A DNA stretch of 64,000 nucleotides from Chalciporus piperatus (GCA_038093975.1 JBBPTG010000023.1:1-64000); one strand, 5' to 3'; numbered from the stretch's first letter, positions 32,511 to 46,327 are shown. Translations and numbers: made by a program. The notes: generated by a model not told the origin, from the sequence alone.

Positions 32511-35500
32511 CCACGAAATCGTCGCGCGCGAGCAACCTTGTTAGATGTTGTAGATTCGAGGCGTTATTCATAACTAATACTCATCTGAGTACGTATGGAC
32601 TAGATTTCCGCAGTCTTAGAGGGCGAAGAGAAGGATGGGGTTGATGTACTTATGTGTATGTATATATATAGATGAACTTTTGTAGTCGTTTGGTATAGAC
32701 AGCGCGCCGAACACACCACTTCCTCGATGTGCGATATTCTGCCAACGTTGTGGACCGACATCGCGAGTCGATGGCCCCTGAATGAAGGGTGGTTATTGAG
32801 GCACCATGTCACTTGATGTCAAGCTGCGGAGTGGTTCCACCACACATGCGACGGCGAGACGCATCAGTACACACAAACTGCAGGCTAAGATCGATCCCGA
32901 CAGTCCCCGACATGTCATCTATATGATGAACCACACCAGTCCAATTAATGGGGGACTCACGGAGCCGGAAGTGCCCCACTCCAGCCTACTAGTGATTCAT
33001 ACGTCAAGATTGAAGAGCTTGATCTCGCAGACTCACACCGACGCTGCAGTCCTTAGACAACATCGTCCTAGTCCGCCTTCATCGCGGGTTCGGGGGAATT
33101 CTCCCATGAGCCCCTCGTCGAAACACGCGGTGTATGGTTGCTGCGCCGACCACTCTGTAAAATCTTTTTCGTCCCTCTATGCGAAACTCGTGTTTCTTCG
33201 CAGATGCATATGCAAGCATAGCCACCCGCCCGCTTGATCACCGTCAACTAGACGGGCAGCTGCGCTTGCATGGCCTGCTACCGTCGGCGCAAATCGCCCT
33301 CGCAACCTGTTGATTTTCCAAAATACCATCAACACATGGAAAACCCTTCAGTGATCCTTTGTGAATGACAGTGACGAGCATCAGGATGAGATGCAACGCG
33401 TAGTCTAGTTCAAATAAGACCGTCGACATTCACAATCTGAACCAGTGAATGCGCAACGGACATTGACTTACTGAACCCACCACGGTAAGCAAACTTGCCA
33501 AACCCTGTGGTACCTCGCCACTTCCACCTCCACGGACAAACTTCCATTTTTTCAGGTACGGCTGCTCCACAAACCTTCACTTCACGACCGCCAGAAAATT
33601 CAACGCTGCTGCGTCGCATCCATGACCAATCGTACGTTTTCATTTACGATGTGGAATGAGGAACACCACGGAGACTCATCTGCAGAAAACGCCACCAGGC
33701 CTGTGATCGGAACAGTTTGGCAAGCCGCAAGATCCACGATCGATTGTGGGGCTGAAATACGTTCAAACTCAACTGAATTGGGACCAATGCACGAGGCAGT
33801 AACAACAGCCCATCAAGCGCAAAACGAGAAATGCATACTGCGTGCCCGCGATGGGCCGTCTAATGACGTTCGTCATTAGGCATGCTCAGGCTACGACCTA
33901 CAAGTGGAGCAAGCGTAAATACGTACAATCGATTGCTTCGTTGATTGGATGCGGAAGCCTGTTGGATAGATTGACACCTGATGGCGGCTGAAGTTCCGTC
34001 GTGGAGGGCGTAGTACCTTTTTCTTGGCTCAGTAATATATCTGTTGCGTAGGACGGTCTTACATCCTTACCTTACAGTAGTCAGTCCCGAAAGAAGTTCC
34101 AATGAGGATAAGATCTTACCAACTGCGTATGGCTTACCGCGCCCACTGTCACCCCTATGTTCCGAGCCTCGTGTCTAGGCTCGCATCAATATGAAGAACG
34201 CATCAGAAGGTTCCTTGAAAGGCAGTACGAACTTGTTCAGTTCATAGGGGGTTCTCATACTTTTGGGGACGTCTTTTCGCTAAAGCCTAGAGGATCACCT
34301 AACCGCGTAACGTAGCCTGCTGGTCACACGACCTGGGGTAATAGAGGGTGCCGCCATAGCGGGTAAGCTGGGACGATTTTGATCAAACTTGATTAAGATC
34401 GTACAATTGATTCTCAGGACGGCAGGCCGGATCTTGTGAAGGAAGCCAACGTATTGAGGGTCGATGACTCGATGACGAACCTGGAAGCGGCGAAAAGGTA
34501 ACCTACAATTATAATAGACATGGACTGACCAAGCTCAGACTCTGGATTCTCATGCTACCGTTCGATGAGGAATTTCCACAATGTCGAGAAGAAGGTTAGG
34601 TTCTAACCTCTGGATGAGGGTTCACTGCGTTCAAGTTCATGTGAATGAACCTGTCAACCGACACCGAGTCGCAAGTTCCGACTCACCGAGTGATGTATCA
34701 AGCTTTTGTCCGAAACGGTCGCTCACCTTACATGTCCGACACCTGAGGTCGTTCACATCATTCGAGTAGGGCAATCTTCTTTGTGTGCCGACGAGTCCCT
34801 TTTCTGGACTTTGATGGCTGTCAACGAGGTTGTCACGAGGTCTTTGTTCGGGTTGCACCCACATCAACCAAAGTGGCTAGTCGTAATGACAGTTGCTTTC
34901 AAGAGTTGCTTATTTCCCCGTCGCATCCGAGTCCATCAAGTTTCTATCTCCTTCTTGTCGTCCCCTCTGACACAGACCTCCGCGAACATATAACGTTGGA
35001 CCTGATCCAGTCACGCAATCGCGCCGCGCTGAAGTTCAGGCACCTCTTTCGAGTACTTCATCCTCCCTCAGTGTGGCACGCGCCCTACATCATCTGACCC
35101 CATCGCGAGGACATGCCAGCGATCGAACAGATCCCAAGCAGTCGCATTGTCTTGTATCAGACAACCGGTCTCACTCTACCAGCTGATCGGTCGCAACTCG
35201 CGTCTAAATCCCTCGTGACTCTTCAGCTCGTATATAATGCATACGGGAACTGACCTCCGACGAATCTCGTGTTTGAGTTTCATTTCAAGCTGCATTGCTT
35301 CCCGCATCTTTTCCGCCGACCCCTTCGTCTGCTCAACTGAAACGAGGGGATGCAGTGACAATCAACTCGTCCCTGTACCTTCCTTGTTGGGCTCCACCAC
35401 GAGACTCCTTAGCAGTTACAGTTGCAGGATTGGACCAGCTCCAGAGGTACGCCTCGTCGCTTGACACTGAAAGGTTAGCAAGAGGACATATCCCCTTGCT

Positions 35501-37364
35501 TCCAATGCAATTCCATCTCACTAGTGGGATGGAATGCTCCTCCCCTCGGGGAAGTAACCCACTTATCGTCAACGGTGCATCATCGTTACCCACGACTACT
35601 CACGACTCATCGGCCCGTCCGGAAGGCAAACTCTCCTCTGCTCTTCCCGATGCTAATCAAATGTGAAACACGAACCAACCCACCGAGTTCCCGCCCAACC
35701 TTCATCATCGTGGCTTTCCCACGCCTCTTGCTCCGGAAATCACGGCCAAGCTCTTCCGCGTCAGACAACTTGAAACCCACGCGATTCCTGCCAATAAGTA
35801 TGATACCTAACGTCAAAAATACGCCACCGTCGAGACGTATCCTTGCAGCAATATGTACCGACTCCGACTCAGGTTCTCGGCAGGATCAAAGACACGGTCC
35901 CCTCGCCGCAATCACCGCGTCACCAGCCAAACGTGCTCACGATCCACGACGCATCCACCTCAAGGCTCATGGAAGCGACATAGCATAATAGCCTAAACTC
36001 TTTCGCATGTCATCAAAACTGCCTAACCACGACGCGGTGTCATCGACATCAAAAACGTGCCTCCACGGGGAGTCGGAGGCGTACTCCGAATCGTAAGACG
36101 ACTGTACAAATCCAATGAGCACTTACACTGGATCCAGACGGATGGACAAGACGTGCTACTGATGAGTGGCTAGCTAGCCAGCTGACGTCGTATATTGGCA
36201 GCAATCAAAACGTGCCAATAGCGGGACGGATCCATAGAACTCGAATCTCTGCCGGCGCCTAATCCTATGCTTTACTTAAGCCTCGGGTCTCCGGACATCA
36301 ACGACATGTACACATGGAGGGAACGCGTGCGGTAGTCCCGCTTGAAACGGCTCAGCTGCCCTACAGGTCAATTCTTCCAATTCCATGTTCTATCATTGGT
36401 GGATGGGCATTCACAAGCTACTTACTTTGATGTTCGTGCGAGCCTTCCAATCCTTCCCATGCCCAACCTGTCACACCAACATGCACGAGACCAGTTTAGT
36501 CTTTCAAGTTATACTTGTATGTGAGGCAGAGCCGCTTAGCGACATCCTCTTTTCCGTGTTCTACGAATACAAGTTACTTGCATGCTACACGATAACGAAT
36601 CTTCTAATCACACACTTGCCGGAAGAAAATGTAAAGAGTCCACGACGAAAACCCCCAAAGTAAGTAAATTATACTGTCGTACAACAAGTTGAACAACAAC
36701 AAAACCCAAAACGCCAACGCGCACACATGCGCAGAACCAAGAAAAAAAAGGAGAGGCGAGGAACAGTACACATGACCTCACCCTAAAACAACCACAAATC
36801 CAGGTCCAGGTCCCCCTTGAAAACGAGAGAAATGAAAGACAAAAGAGCGACTCCGAGCGACAGATTGGTACCGAGGAATGTCCATGCACGACAGACACCC
36901 TCGTGCCTCTCCTGGACCAGTTGGCCACACGACCTCCATGCGTGGGATAAGTTACCATAAAATAGTCTGATTGGATTCCATATTCTATCATAAGTGCATG
37001 CGCAGTATATCCGAGAAACCGAGGCGATGGTGGCGGACAAAAGTAGGCCAGCGTGTAAGAGTTGCGAGGATACGAGTCGTACGTCGTCCTGGACAGCCAG
37101 TCGTGACGTGCGCCGGTAGATGATGATGTATATTGCATGACGCATATAGGCCGGTTGATGACCAAACGCCATGTGCTTACTCACCTCTCCGGTGGCGTCG
37201 CCAGTGCGATGGCCTGGGAACTCGGAAAGTAGCGACGGCGGGATGAGGATGCCGGGACCTACGTCGCCGCCGTAATGAAACCATCACTTTGCGCGCTGTG
37301 ATCTCAAACTCCCCGATCCCGGTCCTAAAGTTCCCGATCCCAAGATGTGGGCACCGGGCGGCGT
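32511..37364. other. ~4.8-kb stretch without a recognisable gene
   Basis: Many short frames on both strands, none with a known domain or convincing splice chain. A minus-strand frame at 33410-33643 contains VKVCGAA within a GTGAAGGTTTGTGGAGC stretch resembling the third exon of the peptide genes, but the surrounding sequence does not match. I see no long repeats here. Confidence 0.45.
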
Positions 37365-38688
37365 TCAAAACACCCACCATTTCCCACCGCCTAGACCCAG
37401 ACTAGACAATCGGCCTTTTCCGCCCCCAAGGTTGAAACCGACGAAAGATTTCCGTGCGGTTCGACGGTCTTCCTCTTCAGGGGGTGCCCCGAGACCAGCG
37501 ACACTTGCGAAAGAGACGTAGCCTGGGAGTTGCCTTAGAGCGTGGGAAGCTGCGTCCGGGTCAAATGATGAATGTCGACCAGGGGACCGCGGAGGCGAGT
37601 GGGCGTATGCCTCGGCTGTGTGAGAGCGATGGTCGGACACAACAGTCGTTACCGTACGTCCAGTACGTTTTGAGGGTGAAGTCGCAAACGGTGGTGGTGA
37701 TGGCGGCAGTGGGGTAAACATCCAGGGCGAGTCCGGATATTGACGTTTCAGTAGTTCTTTTTCCGGTGACCTTGGTGTTTGGGGTAAGGAACGTGGTGAT
37801 CGAGGGTTGTGGGGGGACTGCTGAAGGACATAGGGTGGAGAGGATGGCCGATGGGGGGAGGTTACTGGCCGACCTCGTGACATAGACAGGGACTGTGTAT
37901 GTTGATGACCCGTTGCGGACAACCTTTTCGGTAGGGGCGTCGAGGGTAAGCATAAATCGACATCTGGGGTGGTTATATGCGTCTGGTGTGATTCGTTCGA
38001 CTGTGTACGGCAGTTAGATAGTGAGCCAATGGAGGAAGGGAGTGATGCGATTGATGACTGGGTGTATGTCAGCACCTGCGTGCATGGGGAAAGGATGAGA
38101 CCGAGACCAAACGAAATGAAGACTCACTTCCAAAGAAGAAGTCTCCTTCTCCAATCCAGCTTCCTTCGTTCCATGAATGACAGTGTCTAGACGATTCCGT
38201 AGCACAGCCTCATGCGGCGCTGGGTCATGGTATGGATCCGCTAGCTTCTCCTGCGCGTGTTGCGCGTGTGAGACATGGCGTGGCGCTTTAGGCTCTGAAC
38301 GCGCTGAACGTGATGAGCCGGAAAAAGAAGAGGAGCGGAGCAGCTGAGAGTATGAGGCGTGTTCGTTCTGATCTGGGACGTAGAAACTCGACGAATGACC
38401 ATGACCAAGAGCGGAAGTAGCACTATTTCTCCGAGAGGAGCAACGGAGGATCGCAGATTGGAAAATGTCGTCGTCGTCGTCGCAGTCACTCGTTACTGAG
38501 CGAGAGCGGGATGAAGCGCGGACAGCGTTTGAGCGCATGTTGTCGTCCCTTCGGAGGGTATCCCTGAGGAGACGTTCTGAGCGGGAAGATGGACGTGGAC
38601 TCGAGGTTGGGGAGGATGGTAGAGCGAGGGTAGACATTGCCTGAGGTGAGGATGCTGTGGGAGCGGAAGGGAAAGGAGGGAGAGACAT
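37365..38688 (-). CDS. Ser/Pro-rich, probably disordered hypothetical protein
   Basis: Two exons (38688-38128 and 38075-37365; 52-nt intron with GTGAGT donor) give 423 residues in frame. The sequence is dominated by Ser, Pro and Arg, with an acidic patch (SDCDDDDD) and repeated SP/PRSP motifs that could be proline-directed kinase sites. A single more ordered stretch (HDPAPHEAVLRNRLDTVI) lies before the splice site. No domain, signal peptide or membrane segment is visible. The long consistent frame across the intron supports a real gene, but its function is unknown. Confidence 0.6.
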
Positions 38689-41600
38689 GACTTGCTAAGC
38701 GTGGTATGTATATAGGTGACAGGGGAGAAGGGCAAGGTGGGTTGATCGTGTGACTTTGCCTCACTGTCTGCACGAGGACGAGGAATGACACGGTCCTCTG
38801 AGAGAGAGGGCTGGGACACACACAGGATTATACCAGGTTAAACCAGGTCAAACCTCGAATTCAGAATTTCCGAGTCAGACCAGACCAAACTCTGTTTATT
38901 CCGTGCAAATCAACCGCGGATTTATTCAGCGCAACCCCAGAATTTTGAGCCGCCCATCGATTACATCTTCGGATGGGAACGTCCCTAACTTCCTTTCCAA
39001 GGAAGTTATCCCGGTCGCCGTTCCTTCTTCCGGCACCGCCAGCGAGCGCCAGCGTCGTTGTGAATGCCAATGGAATGCCAGCTGTTCTGTCACATGTAGC
39101 GATATATTCACTACATTTTCTCCCCAACCTTTGTTCCTCCGAGGGTTGCGGTCACACCCGGAATCCGTACCTGTCAAAGTCCACTGCCCCCGAGATTCAA
39201 CCTAGACATCTCCCCACGTTCAATCTTCTCTGTTCACCCACATGAAACAACCATATATACAAGGACTTGAAAGGGTCGCTCTGATCGTCTCTTCCTCATC
39301 CTTGTCATTAAGCTCGTCGCGCACTGTGACAAAGTTTTAGATGCTCCTCCTTACCTCCATTCGCACATACCCCTCATACACATGTCTTGGTCTCGGTTTA
39401 TTTTTGTAAATTGGCATCATTTACTCAACTAGATGTCCTTCCTGTCAGATCGATATCTGGATACTAACATCTACACCCGTCGTTTTTCGCGATCGTTGAA
39501 TGAGTAATCCGGGACCGTCCTTCCGACCTTTACTGACACTGCTATCTCTGTTACACCTCATATTGCACTTCCGTGACACATCGTATACACATAGTATCCA
39601 GTCTGTGACCACTCTTCCACCTTAACACCACAAGATGCTGACGCAGTGCAGGCTACACATGTCTTTCCGGCTATTTGCTCCTCGTGTCACCCCATTCGAC
39701 TTTGGAAACGAGTCCACCACAAGCTTCATGTTCCGGTTTGTCGAACATCGCACCTCCTCTCTGATTACGGAAACTTCGGACACACGGTTTCATGTCCTCC
39801 CAGCTAGTCTGTTTGCTTTACCAAACTTCCATTCATGACGTCCTGAGATGTATATACATTCCCGTATACCCCGCACGTCCTTCCATCTCGTGATCAACAG
39901 AAACCTGTGCGCCGCCGCCACCGCCTTCGATGATATGACTTCTTGTTCCCGTGTTCCGGTCGATTTTGCGTTGGGGTACTCAAAGTAAGTACGTGTAGTC
40001 CCCTCGGAATTCGTTGCGACATGTTCCAGAACCTTCTGCTGCGTCCACAACGAGCGAAGAGAAACATATCGATTTTCTGCCCGATATAATACATCAGTCC
40101 ATCTGTACCTCGTGCTCCCCCGATTCCCCTATTTCCTATCGTAGTAGGTATGGATACTATCGATCATTTCAGTACCTGACACAGACGTCGGACTCCATCA
40201 GCGTTTCAGCTCTACTCAATAGCCCACTTATAAGTCAAGTGTCGAACCACTTTCACGGAAGGCTCCTTCCTTTCCTGTGCCGACCCCGTAACCCGGGCGA
40301 TAGTGAAAACTACCTGCGCATCACGACGCGTCGCAAGAAGCACTTCATCACGGGGACGAACAACCCCGCCTGGTTGAAGAATCCTATCGGTGCATACGTT
40401 GCTCCATCTACCCTTGCGGATCCTCTCCTCTTGGAGCATGGAGCCGCCATCGCTATCCGAAGCACTTAGACTGCCCAGGTATCTGGTGTTATACAAGCGC
40501 CAATAGCGAATATCGCTAGTAATCTTGTCACAGCGCCTTTACGGTACGAATGGCGATACTAGCGCTTCCTGTCATTGGGTGCCACCGCCGGACGATCAGT
40601 CCAATGAGATAAACGCCTCACCGATGGTGTCCCACAGGCGTAAGTGTTCGACGCTACTTACCTTCCGAACTCCAAAACTCCAATGACTAGGGGATGATTG
40701 GAATGATCCATGATCGGTTGATCACTTGGTGACGTCCTACTCCGATGTCCGCCTGAGTATCGTATCCAATGCAGTCTGGATATGACCTCCACTCGGCGAG
40801 CCAAGAGCGAGCTCTGCTTCGTTGAACTTGTGACGTCCTTGTCTTGTCTGACGCACGAACGACCGATTCTCTTCGCCGTAATGAGTGGAGCAAGCGGTAC
40901 GATGAACACGCACGAACGCACATGCGTCATAAGAACTCACCAGCAACATAGATGTGGATAATATATTTCCTTTCTTGAAGATCCACTGGCACGACCCTTA
41001 GAGTAATATTTGAACACCGTGTCTCCAAGTCTCCCTCGTCGATACTACCGATGTGATCCCCAGAGATATATATGCTTCCCGCGGATCGCAATGACGTCCG
41101 GGGCACCAGCAAGGATATCAATATATCATGGTCGGGGATACATTGCACTCGTAGTAGGTGCTGCTCCACAGTGTGACTCCACTTGCTGGATTGGTTGATT
41201 CTCACCCTTGCAAATGAGAGTGTCACAGCGTTGAACCTCCTTCGAGGACCTCTGGTTAGCTCTCAGGCCCGGGTACCCTGGGCCCGAACCTAGTCACCAC
41301 AGGCACCCAATCAATCAACCGCCTCCCCAACCATGCCATGCGTCCACTCATCGACTCCATCGACCTCATGTGGACATGACACATGTTCATGTTGCCTACC
41401 GAAAGATAAGTACCAGCTTCAACCTCAAGATTGACTTGATTTGCCACGCAACAACTTTCTTTGACAGCGCCTTCAGTTGCCTTGAAAGACTCCGATCGAC
41501 ATTTCAAATAGACTTCAGACATGAGAAGAGACTCGTCCATAAGTTTAATGCTCAGGCGCGCTGCACGGTGCTTGTGGACCTACTTGCCATTAGATACATA

Positions 41601-42634
41601 CCGGGTGACGGGTTAAAACGTTCGAGGTGACTATGCCATAGGACCTCGCGCGCCACTACACACCTCGAGGTTTGATGGCCCGGGAAGGTTTGCAAAGCAG
41701 GTACACACTCCTTGTAGGTCCTTGTGTTTTAATGAACCTACTTGCATCCCAGGGACCTTCGTATGCATATATGCATTTCAACCCTCCGGTTTTTCAATCA
41801 ACCAGCTGCCAATCATCGGGAAATTCCAGTTCAAATCATGCATCATGCCTGGTCGATTTCAAATTTGAAAACACCCTCCTTCGACGACGCCTTTCTTTGG
41901 AAGTACATGCAGGAAATCTCCGAACTACCACCATGATTCAAATGTGCAGCCGAACGCTCATGGGAGCGGGAACTGCTCGCCGTGTCGCATTTGCATTTGG
42001 AAGATCATCTGATTCTGAAGCAGCAGCTGTATTTGCGCATGTTTTTGGTGTCGGTCGGGCCTGACTGATTCTTTTGCCAATTTGAACGCGATCTAGGCAA
42101 CTGATGAAGTTGAACTTGAATTTCTCCTTCAGGTAGTCGCATATCACGATCAGTACCTGGAGTCTTTAGTAGTATCGACTTCCATTGTGGCGATTTTGCA
42201 ATTAGGTTTCGACAAGACAAGAGATGCGTGCATGCCTCCCATGAATGAAGCTGAAGGTCTGGGTCCCTGTCAAAGACCCTGAAATAAGATGATACCAACC
42301 CCTTGCGCCTACGCGCCCATTTACTTCCTCGTCAAGAGTTGGCGCATTTGCCCGAGGTCATTTGATCGACTTGCGACCACCTTCCGGGGCTTCTGCCATT
42401 CCCCTTTCCTTTCCTTTTTCTCATCGCCGCGTCTACGAACGCGACGATGGGTAGGCTATCGATCTCTGGATGTTCGAGTTGTCTGCTCTTTGGGACAATG
42501 ATAATTCGTAATCGTGCTGGCGGAGACTTGACATATGCAGAGTCTTTGGAACTTTCCTAGTCTCCAGTACTAGCTGAACTAATAAACAATATGACAGTCG
42601 ATATCGTCATTAGAGCTCGCTTACTACCACTTAC

Positions 42635-43250
42635 CTCCAACGAGTCACGGTAAGATATCTGAGGGAACTTGGTAGCCAATATTCGATAACCTGATACGGC
42701 TTGTTCAAATTCATGTCTCTCCGCATCGTCGCCGAAATGAATCTCTTGAAAGTACTTACCAAACATCGTGACAGCTCTGGGATGCACCCCAGATCTCGGA
42801 AAATCCGCCCAATTCAACTCGTCTGACACAGGGACCTTGGCGAATATGCCAAGCTCAAGATCCGAAACCTCGATCTCCGTAGATTCGAGACAGAATGACA
42901 GAACACCATTTCTGATCTTGGGATGCTGTGTACGTTACAGCAATGTCGAGTGCCCCTGACTGATTCTGACTCAGTGGGTATAAAATTGGCGTCCAAGAAT
43001 GGATAAGGATACAGTGGGTATGTTGGTCCGTGCCAGATAATGATCTTCTGGGTCGTCATAGATGAACGAGAGGGGAGAAACTTGGGTGCATCTCGAGTGT
43101 TAACACGGCGGTTCACTGGAGGATTGCTGATGTTTCTCGCCAATTTTATCACTGAGTGTGAACGTTATTTGCCCTATCGTGATTCTTTCCTCTTGTTCGT
43201 CAACAAATGGCAGAGCATCATGCAATGACAATGTACAACCTGCGAAGCGA
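42635..43250 (-). CDS. Exon-like fragments of an unrecognised gene
   Basis: The minus strand shows a protein-like block at 42925-42635, bounded by an acceptor-like ACAG and a GTAAGT donor, containing LGIFAKVPVSDELNWADFPR and FGDDAERHEFEQAVSGYR. Upstream, another block (about 43250-43130) reads DALPFVDEQEERITIGQITF. The two cannot be joined confidently and no start is visible, so this may be a partly decayed gene. No family is recognised. Confidence 0.35.
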
Positions 43251-43636
43251 GGTGCTGGTAAGCGTTGGGTAAAAACAAGCTCCAGTGACTGGAATACTCA
43301 CTTGTTTCTGAGCCGCTACTCTGAGATCGTCCTAGGGCGCTCCGAGTCGCACGTCTCGTGCGTCGGATGCATGTGTACCCCATCAGGAATCGCCTCTCAA
43401 TCGCGACGTCGAGTATATCACCATCATTTATGGGCGTCCTTTGAGTTTCGAGTCGTCAATACTTTTTTGTCAAGAAAGGACTGTAACAAGTTCAACGGAA
43501 AAAGGCATCTCACCGTGAGAATTTGTCTGGCCACTTCGTACACCAGACGTTTGGTTCACTACTTGGTCTGTTCCCAACTTTCACCAGCGACGAGACAAAG
43601 ACTTGATTCCCGATATGTACCTAGTCTCCCGTAAGC

Positions 43637-43674
43637 AGACCCAAGAGTCGGGATGAAGACAGTCGTTCACCCTC
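43637..43674 (+). repeat. 38-bp inverted repeat, left copy
   Basis: Begins AGACCCAAGAGTCGGGATGA. It is perfectly repeated in inverted orientation at 51504-51541, 7.9 kb away, and brackets the helicase/DUF6589 relics and GTPases B, C and D. Confidence 0.85.
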
Positions 43675-43880
43675 CACTAGGGTCTGCTTCCAACAGAGGG
43701 CCTGATACCGTAGTGCAGCATTCGGCGTTTAAAATCCATATTTGGACGATGCCGACGGTCGGCAGACGGGCCGCGGAGTTTTTTGATCGACCCCTTGATG
43801 TTCAACGTCCCCCAAAGTAACTTGAGAAATATCGCGCTCGTTGAGCCCCTTTCCAACTACATATTCCACTCGTTATCAAA

Positions 43881-44594
43881 ATGGATACCCCTTCTAATCA
43901 TTCAACTTTCATTCCCTACTCAAATCAGCCCACTCTCTTTATCTTTTACCACGGCACTCCACATCCTAGCACTCAGTCTCCGGCCGTTTGGACTCCAGTG
44001 ATGCAGAGCAATCTACCCCCTCCTCTTACTCCCAAAAGGTCTCCCTCGAAGCGGAAACACCCCCGGGATGAGAACGAGTTGCCAGTTTTCACGGAGTCCC
44101 CAACCCGACCCTCACCTTCCAAAAAAAGGCGTAAATCACCGAGATCGCCTGAGGACAAGTTGCATGCCGTGTTTGACACGCTGCGAGATGTTAATTGGAC
44201 GCTCTCGGATTTACTCTACCACCTCTTTCGACTACGGGACCAAGACAACCACATTGCCACCTGCTCACATCGACATGCTGGATACGTCCAGCATTTCCTT
44301 CGAGGAAAAGGCAAAATAACCCCGGCATTCATACTTGACGTATGGCTGCGTAACGCGGACGGGCGAGTTCCTCCCGGATCCGCAGAATTCAACGACATGT
44401 ACTCCACAACGAAGGATTGCCGTACGATCAAGTCAGTGCGTCCCGCGTTAACATCGTTCGCGGTTCAGCTCGTGAGGACAAGAATCTGCGCTGAAGGCCG
44501 ACGTACTCTCCATGTGACTTCTGGTATGGATGGGTCGATTTGTCTACAAGGGTGTCGGTGGCGACAAAGATCTGTGCCAATGGGTCGTCATTGA
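43881..44594 (+). pseudogene. DUF6589-like (basidiomycete repeat-family) gene, 3'-truncated
   Basis: An N-terminal Pro/Lys-rich region with a basic nuclear-signal-like stretch (KKRRKSPRSP) is followed by VFDTLRDVNWTLSDLLYHLF and a His/Cys-containing segment. This arrangement resembles the N-terminal part of large multicopy basidiomycete proteins of the DUF6589 type; the match is from memory of the pattern and uncertain. Family members are far longer than 237 residues. The familiar text stops at about 44460, where the sequence becomes antisense to the helicase relic, so the gene appears cut by that junction. Confidence 0.45.
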
Positions 44595-45629
44595 GGAACG
44601 CCAATGATCGTTCGTTGTAGGAGTGCCAGTTCAGTGAGTTGTACAAGCGTATTGACTTCTCGCTTCGCAGTTTCCGTCGCTTCGATTCACGGTACAGGTG
44701 AACAGCGACGCGGAATCCAAAGGCGATGGTGCGACAGAAGATGACCGTTGTTCCCTCGATGTCCAAGAGCCAGTCCAACTCGGGGAAATGCAGGCTCTGC
44801 GAGCTCGACTGCATTATGCGAAAAACGAGCCGAATGTCGGGCCGTAAGTTGGATCGTCGAATAAGATGGAACAGGCCATCCTTCAAGCCCAGTGTTTGGC
44901 GAACACTTTTGGTCGGCTTGCCTGCTGCGAGTGTTGCCGTGGTCGCAATAAGAGGGGGGAAGGTAAGGAGGCGAGCTCGGAGGCGGCCAATTTCCAAATA
45001 AGCAGGTCGAAGAGTTTTGCCCCAGGAATTGAGCAGGTGAGCTTCATCGACAGCCAAAAAGACGATTCGTTTGCTGAACGGCTTGTAATTGATCAGCCTC
45101 TCGAATTCGTCATTCAAGAGCTGCTCCGGGGACAGGAGTATCATCGCGACACCAGCGCGTATGTCAACGTAAATGTTGTGTTCAATTTTGCGTGCGTCAT
45201 TCACTGTGTCCTCGTTGATAGCGACAGCTGAAAACCCCGCTTTATTCATTTTTTGCGCCTGAGGAATGACGAGTGAGTGAATATCAGGTTACATTTTTCT
45301 ATGCTTAACCATCTTACCATGTCGAGCTCGAGCGCCTTCGTTGGACACACGATCAACATCACAGAATCGGGCGGGAACTTCGCAGCATTCGGGCACAGCT
45401 GATGGTTCGCAGAAAGCGTGCGTACGACGTGCATGAGGCGAATGAAGGCGTCGGTCTTGCCCGAGCCAGTGGCCGTGATGAAGAGTACATCAATCCCGTC
45501 AAGTAGGTGAGTAATGGCTTCCATCTGGTAATCGTGTGTGTCGTATGGCATCACATTACTGAGGATTGACCTACAGAGTGTTCGCCCACTCTCCGAAATG
45601 AATTTGAAAGGGGCATTGGTGTCCGCCAT
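44428..45629 (-). pseudogene. RecQ-like DEAD/DEAH helicase, C-terminally truncated
   Basis: ATP-dependent DNA helicase core. Two exons (45629-45318, 45258-44428; 59-nt intron) join in frame. Motifs in order: I (TATGSGKTD), Ia (CPTKALELDM), II (AVDEAHLLNSWG), III (ATTATLA), IV region (TVIFCRT), and the start of motif V (IFVATDTLV). Directly after motif V the similarity ends and a non-helicase tail of about 40 residues follows before the stop, so motif VI (arginine finger) and the zinc/winged-helix region are missing. It cannot be a complete helicase. Its 3' end overlaps the DUF6589-like frame by 167 nt on the opposite strand. Such helicases are common in fungal mobile and subtelomeric DNA. Confidence 0.75.
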
Positions 45630-46327
45630 TAGATTTTTGCATATCTTATCTACCGTTACAGTAGCTACTAGGGCAACGGCAATACGGACCGCCTCTCCGG
45701 ACGGCTAAATCGGAGCTCGCGGGATTCGAAAGAGCACGAATGCTGTACTACGGTATCAAGCCCTCTCTAGGATGCAGACTAATATGTACCCGAAGTCGTG
45801 TCTTTGGGCTGAACAATTTCATCCATTTTTTCGTTGGCAGGTCATATGCGGTGAAGTCTACAACCAGACGCAGATCAGTCGCGTCACCGGAACGGAATTA
45901 CACGTACGAACCTCTAACTTGCATTCCGGTCGTTTCGGAGGTCATGGCAGAGATTAAAAAGTGCCTAGTTCCGTTGCGAGAGAGCTAAAAGGGTGTGTGG
46001 TCGAAATCATCCCTGGAGGTGCCACGGTTCATATACTGAGCTCTTGTTCGGATCAGATTTACTCCCTCGGCGCGACCTCCTCGTGGCCTGTCAAAGGTAA
46101 GCTTCAGATCAGAATCAGAAAGAACGTGGTGGCGTTGTCGACGCGCGCCTTCCAGTGTTATTCACATATACAGGATACGGATACGGGTATCAATCTGTAG
46201 CGACGGGTACAAGTGCTGTGAGTAACGTGCAAAGTTTTCTACCAGGTATTGCTGTTCATCGCTGCGTTAGCAAGCGACATACTTCATAAACACAAATCAG
46301 GATCGAGACTCCAACCATGATAGCTAG
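45630..46327. other. Intergenic between helicase relic and GTPase B
   Basis: About 700 bp. Several short plus-strand frames but no recognisable gene. Confidence 0.45.

Larger units (their letters stand above)
38689..43880. other. ~5.2-kb gene-poor stretch
   Basis: Apart from exon-like pieces at 42635-43250 no coding sequence is convincing. A GC-rich near-palindrome GGCCCGGGTACCCTGGGCC lies at about 41267-41285. One copy of a 38-bp inverted repeat is at 43637-43674. Confidence 0.45.

Noticed and set aside
32386..32812. Short frames downstream of GTPase A
   Set aside because: Antisense or 3'-flank frames without recognisable content.
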